Shown: piece after piece, positions 63,489-64,000 of the stretch
Layout of the letters: the number at the start of each line of letters is the position of its first letter
Numbering within the stretch: position 1 is the first letter of the stretch
DNA from: a bacterium 1XD42-76
GTDB lineage: Bacteria; Bacillota; Clostridia; Lachnospirales; Lachnospiraceae
Assembly (NCBI GenBank): GCA_009917545.1
Contig: QZDW01000012.1
Span: forward strand, 1-64,000
Reading direction: 5' to 3'
Length of the DNA: 64,000 nucleotides
Translations under genes and position numbers: made by a program
The notes under the pieces: model-generated
The model's database searches: none
Told to the model about the DNA's origin: nothing
What the model saw: only the letters and a program-made list of their open reading frames with translations

Positions 63489-64000
63489 CTACCCCAAACT
63501 TGCGTTTTCTGCAAGATAAATGAGGTCATCTGTCAGAAATTCTTTCATGATACCGGAAACAAAGCAATTCTTCGCGTTTTTTCGGCGGGTTTCGTCAAGA
63601 AGAACTGCAGCCCTGACATATTCCTTCGTATATCCGGTCATATAACATCTGCCGTTTATCTCCACTGGCTCCTCCAAAAGGATCTCCTTTTCCTGGCCGA
63701 GAACTCCCTGACGGTATGCTCCCGACATCTGATTCCCCAGGGAGAGAAGCTCCCCGCTGCGCCTCGTCTTGACCGGCTCCGGAACCTGATCCGGCATCTT
63801 GTCCGCCCGCGTCCCGGCGCGCCTCGAATATTTGAATACATGCATCTCGTAGAAACCGACCTGCTGTAAAAAGGCCTTTGTGGCTTCGAATTCCTCTTCC
63901 GTCTCTCCGGCAAAACCGACGATCACGTCTGTGGTGATGGCCGGCCTCTCAAAATAGCGTCTTAATATCCCGCAGCGTGCCAGGTAATCCTCGCACGTAT
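63489..64000 (-). CDS. mtaB: tRNA t6A methylthiotransferase MtaB, C-terminal part (partial)
   Basis: The gene continues beyond the right edge. The visible part starts TCEDYLARCGILRRYFERPA, then AITTDVIVGFAGETEEEFEA, HVFKYSRRAGTRADKMPDQV, and the TRAM domain (LLEEPVEINGRCYMTGYTKE, YVRAAV). It is the end of a radical-SAM methylthiotransferase; the MtaB subfamily fits the TDVIVGFAGETEEEF block and the short TRAM. The CxxxCxxC cluster is outside the window. Confidence 0.9.
   Translation of the reverse strand, partial: TCEDYLARCGILRRYFERPAITTDVIVGFAGETEEEFEATKAFLQQVGFYEMHVFKYSRRAGTRADKMPDQVPEPVKTRRSGELLSLGNQMSGAYRQGVLGQEKEILLEEPVEINGRCYMTGYTKEYVRAAVLLDETRRKNAKNCFVSGIMKEFLTDDLIYLAENASLG

Noticed and set aside
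1-64000. tRNA, rRNA or CRISPR array
   Set aside because: Looked for TTCGA-type arms, rRNA-like conserved blocks and regular repeat-spacer units by eye; none seen. A tRNAscan and CRISPR finder run would settle this.

Overview
The window reads as a chromosomal segment of a strict anaerobe of the Clostridia, most likely family Lachnospiraceae. Evidence: an electron-bifurcating [FeFe]-hydrogenase operon; a right end with the clostridial order mtaB-ireB-ruvX-DUF1292-fur-rnj-mltG-like-OMT-U32; choline-binding-type cell-wall repeats; an agr-type quorum-sensing locus; and AGGAGG-type ribosome binding sites throughout. The species cannot be fixed from the sequence alone. No tRNA, rRNA or CRISPR array was recognised.

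Left end (1-9.6 kb), accessory and AT-rich. The N-terminus of an IS630-type transposase is followed by a full-length RelA/SpoT alarmone enzyme and a leftward type I restriction-modification operon. In transcription order the operon holds a half-size specificity protein, hsdM, a frameshifted hsdS, an inserted three-gene cassette (DUF3990-type ADP-ribosyltransferase, unknown 138-aa protein, NADAR-domain protein) and an hsdR cut off after its nuclease domain. The transferase/NADAR cassette inside a crippled restriction locus is the strongest candidate for a little-described defence or toxin-antitoxin system. Short remnants follow, including a frameshifted ribbon-helix-helix gene behind a 13-bp inverted repeat.

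9.7-26.2 kb, a rearranged region. An intact GH13 glucosidase sits beside a decayed sugar-permease gene, a cell-wall-repeat tail, a cupin tail, a Uma2 gene and fragments of AAA-ATPase and ABC-exporter genes. Three copies of one exactly 102-bp MITE-like element and two copies of one 248-bp permease fragment lie here. In the middle is an agr operon, agrA-agrC-agrB-agrD, whose 39-codon agrD encodes a putative serine-lactone peptide. It is flanked by two heterodimeric ABC exporters.

26.2-42.7 kb. After about 1 kb of mostly non-coding DNA come hydC-hydB-hydA (rightward, with a terminator). Leftward genes follow for DUF5714, VOC, UDP-glucose dehydrogenase and amidohydrolase proteins, an intact AAA-ATPase/nuclease, a decayed Rpn gene, an ECF sigma factor and a 971-aa secreted cell-wall-binding protein.

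42.7-64 kb, conserved housekeeping, all leftward: a MacAB-like tripartite ABC efflux operon, a PPIase-like lipoprotein, HAD phosphatase, Maf, glyS, a lipoprotein, recO, era, an M16 peptidase, YdcF, U32 peptidase, O-methyltransferase, MltG-like protein, RNase J, Fur-family regulator, DUF1292, RuvX, IreB and the C-terminal part of MtaB.
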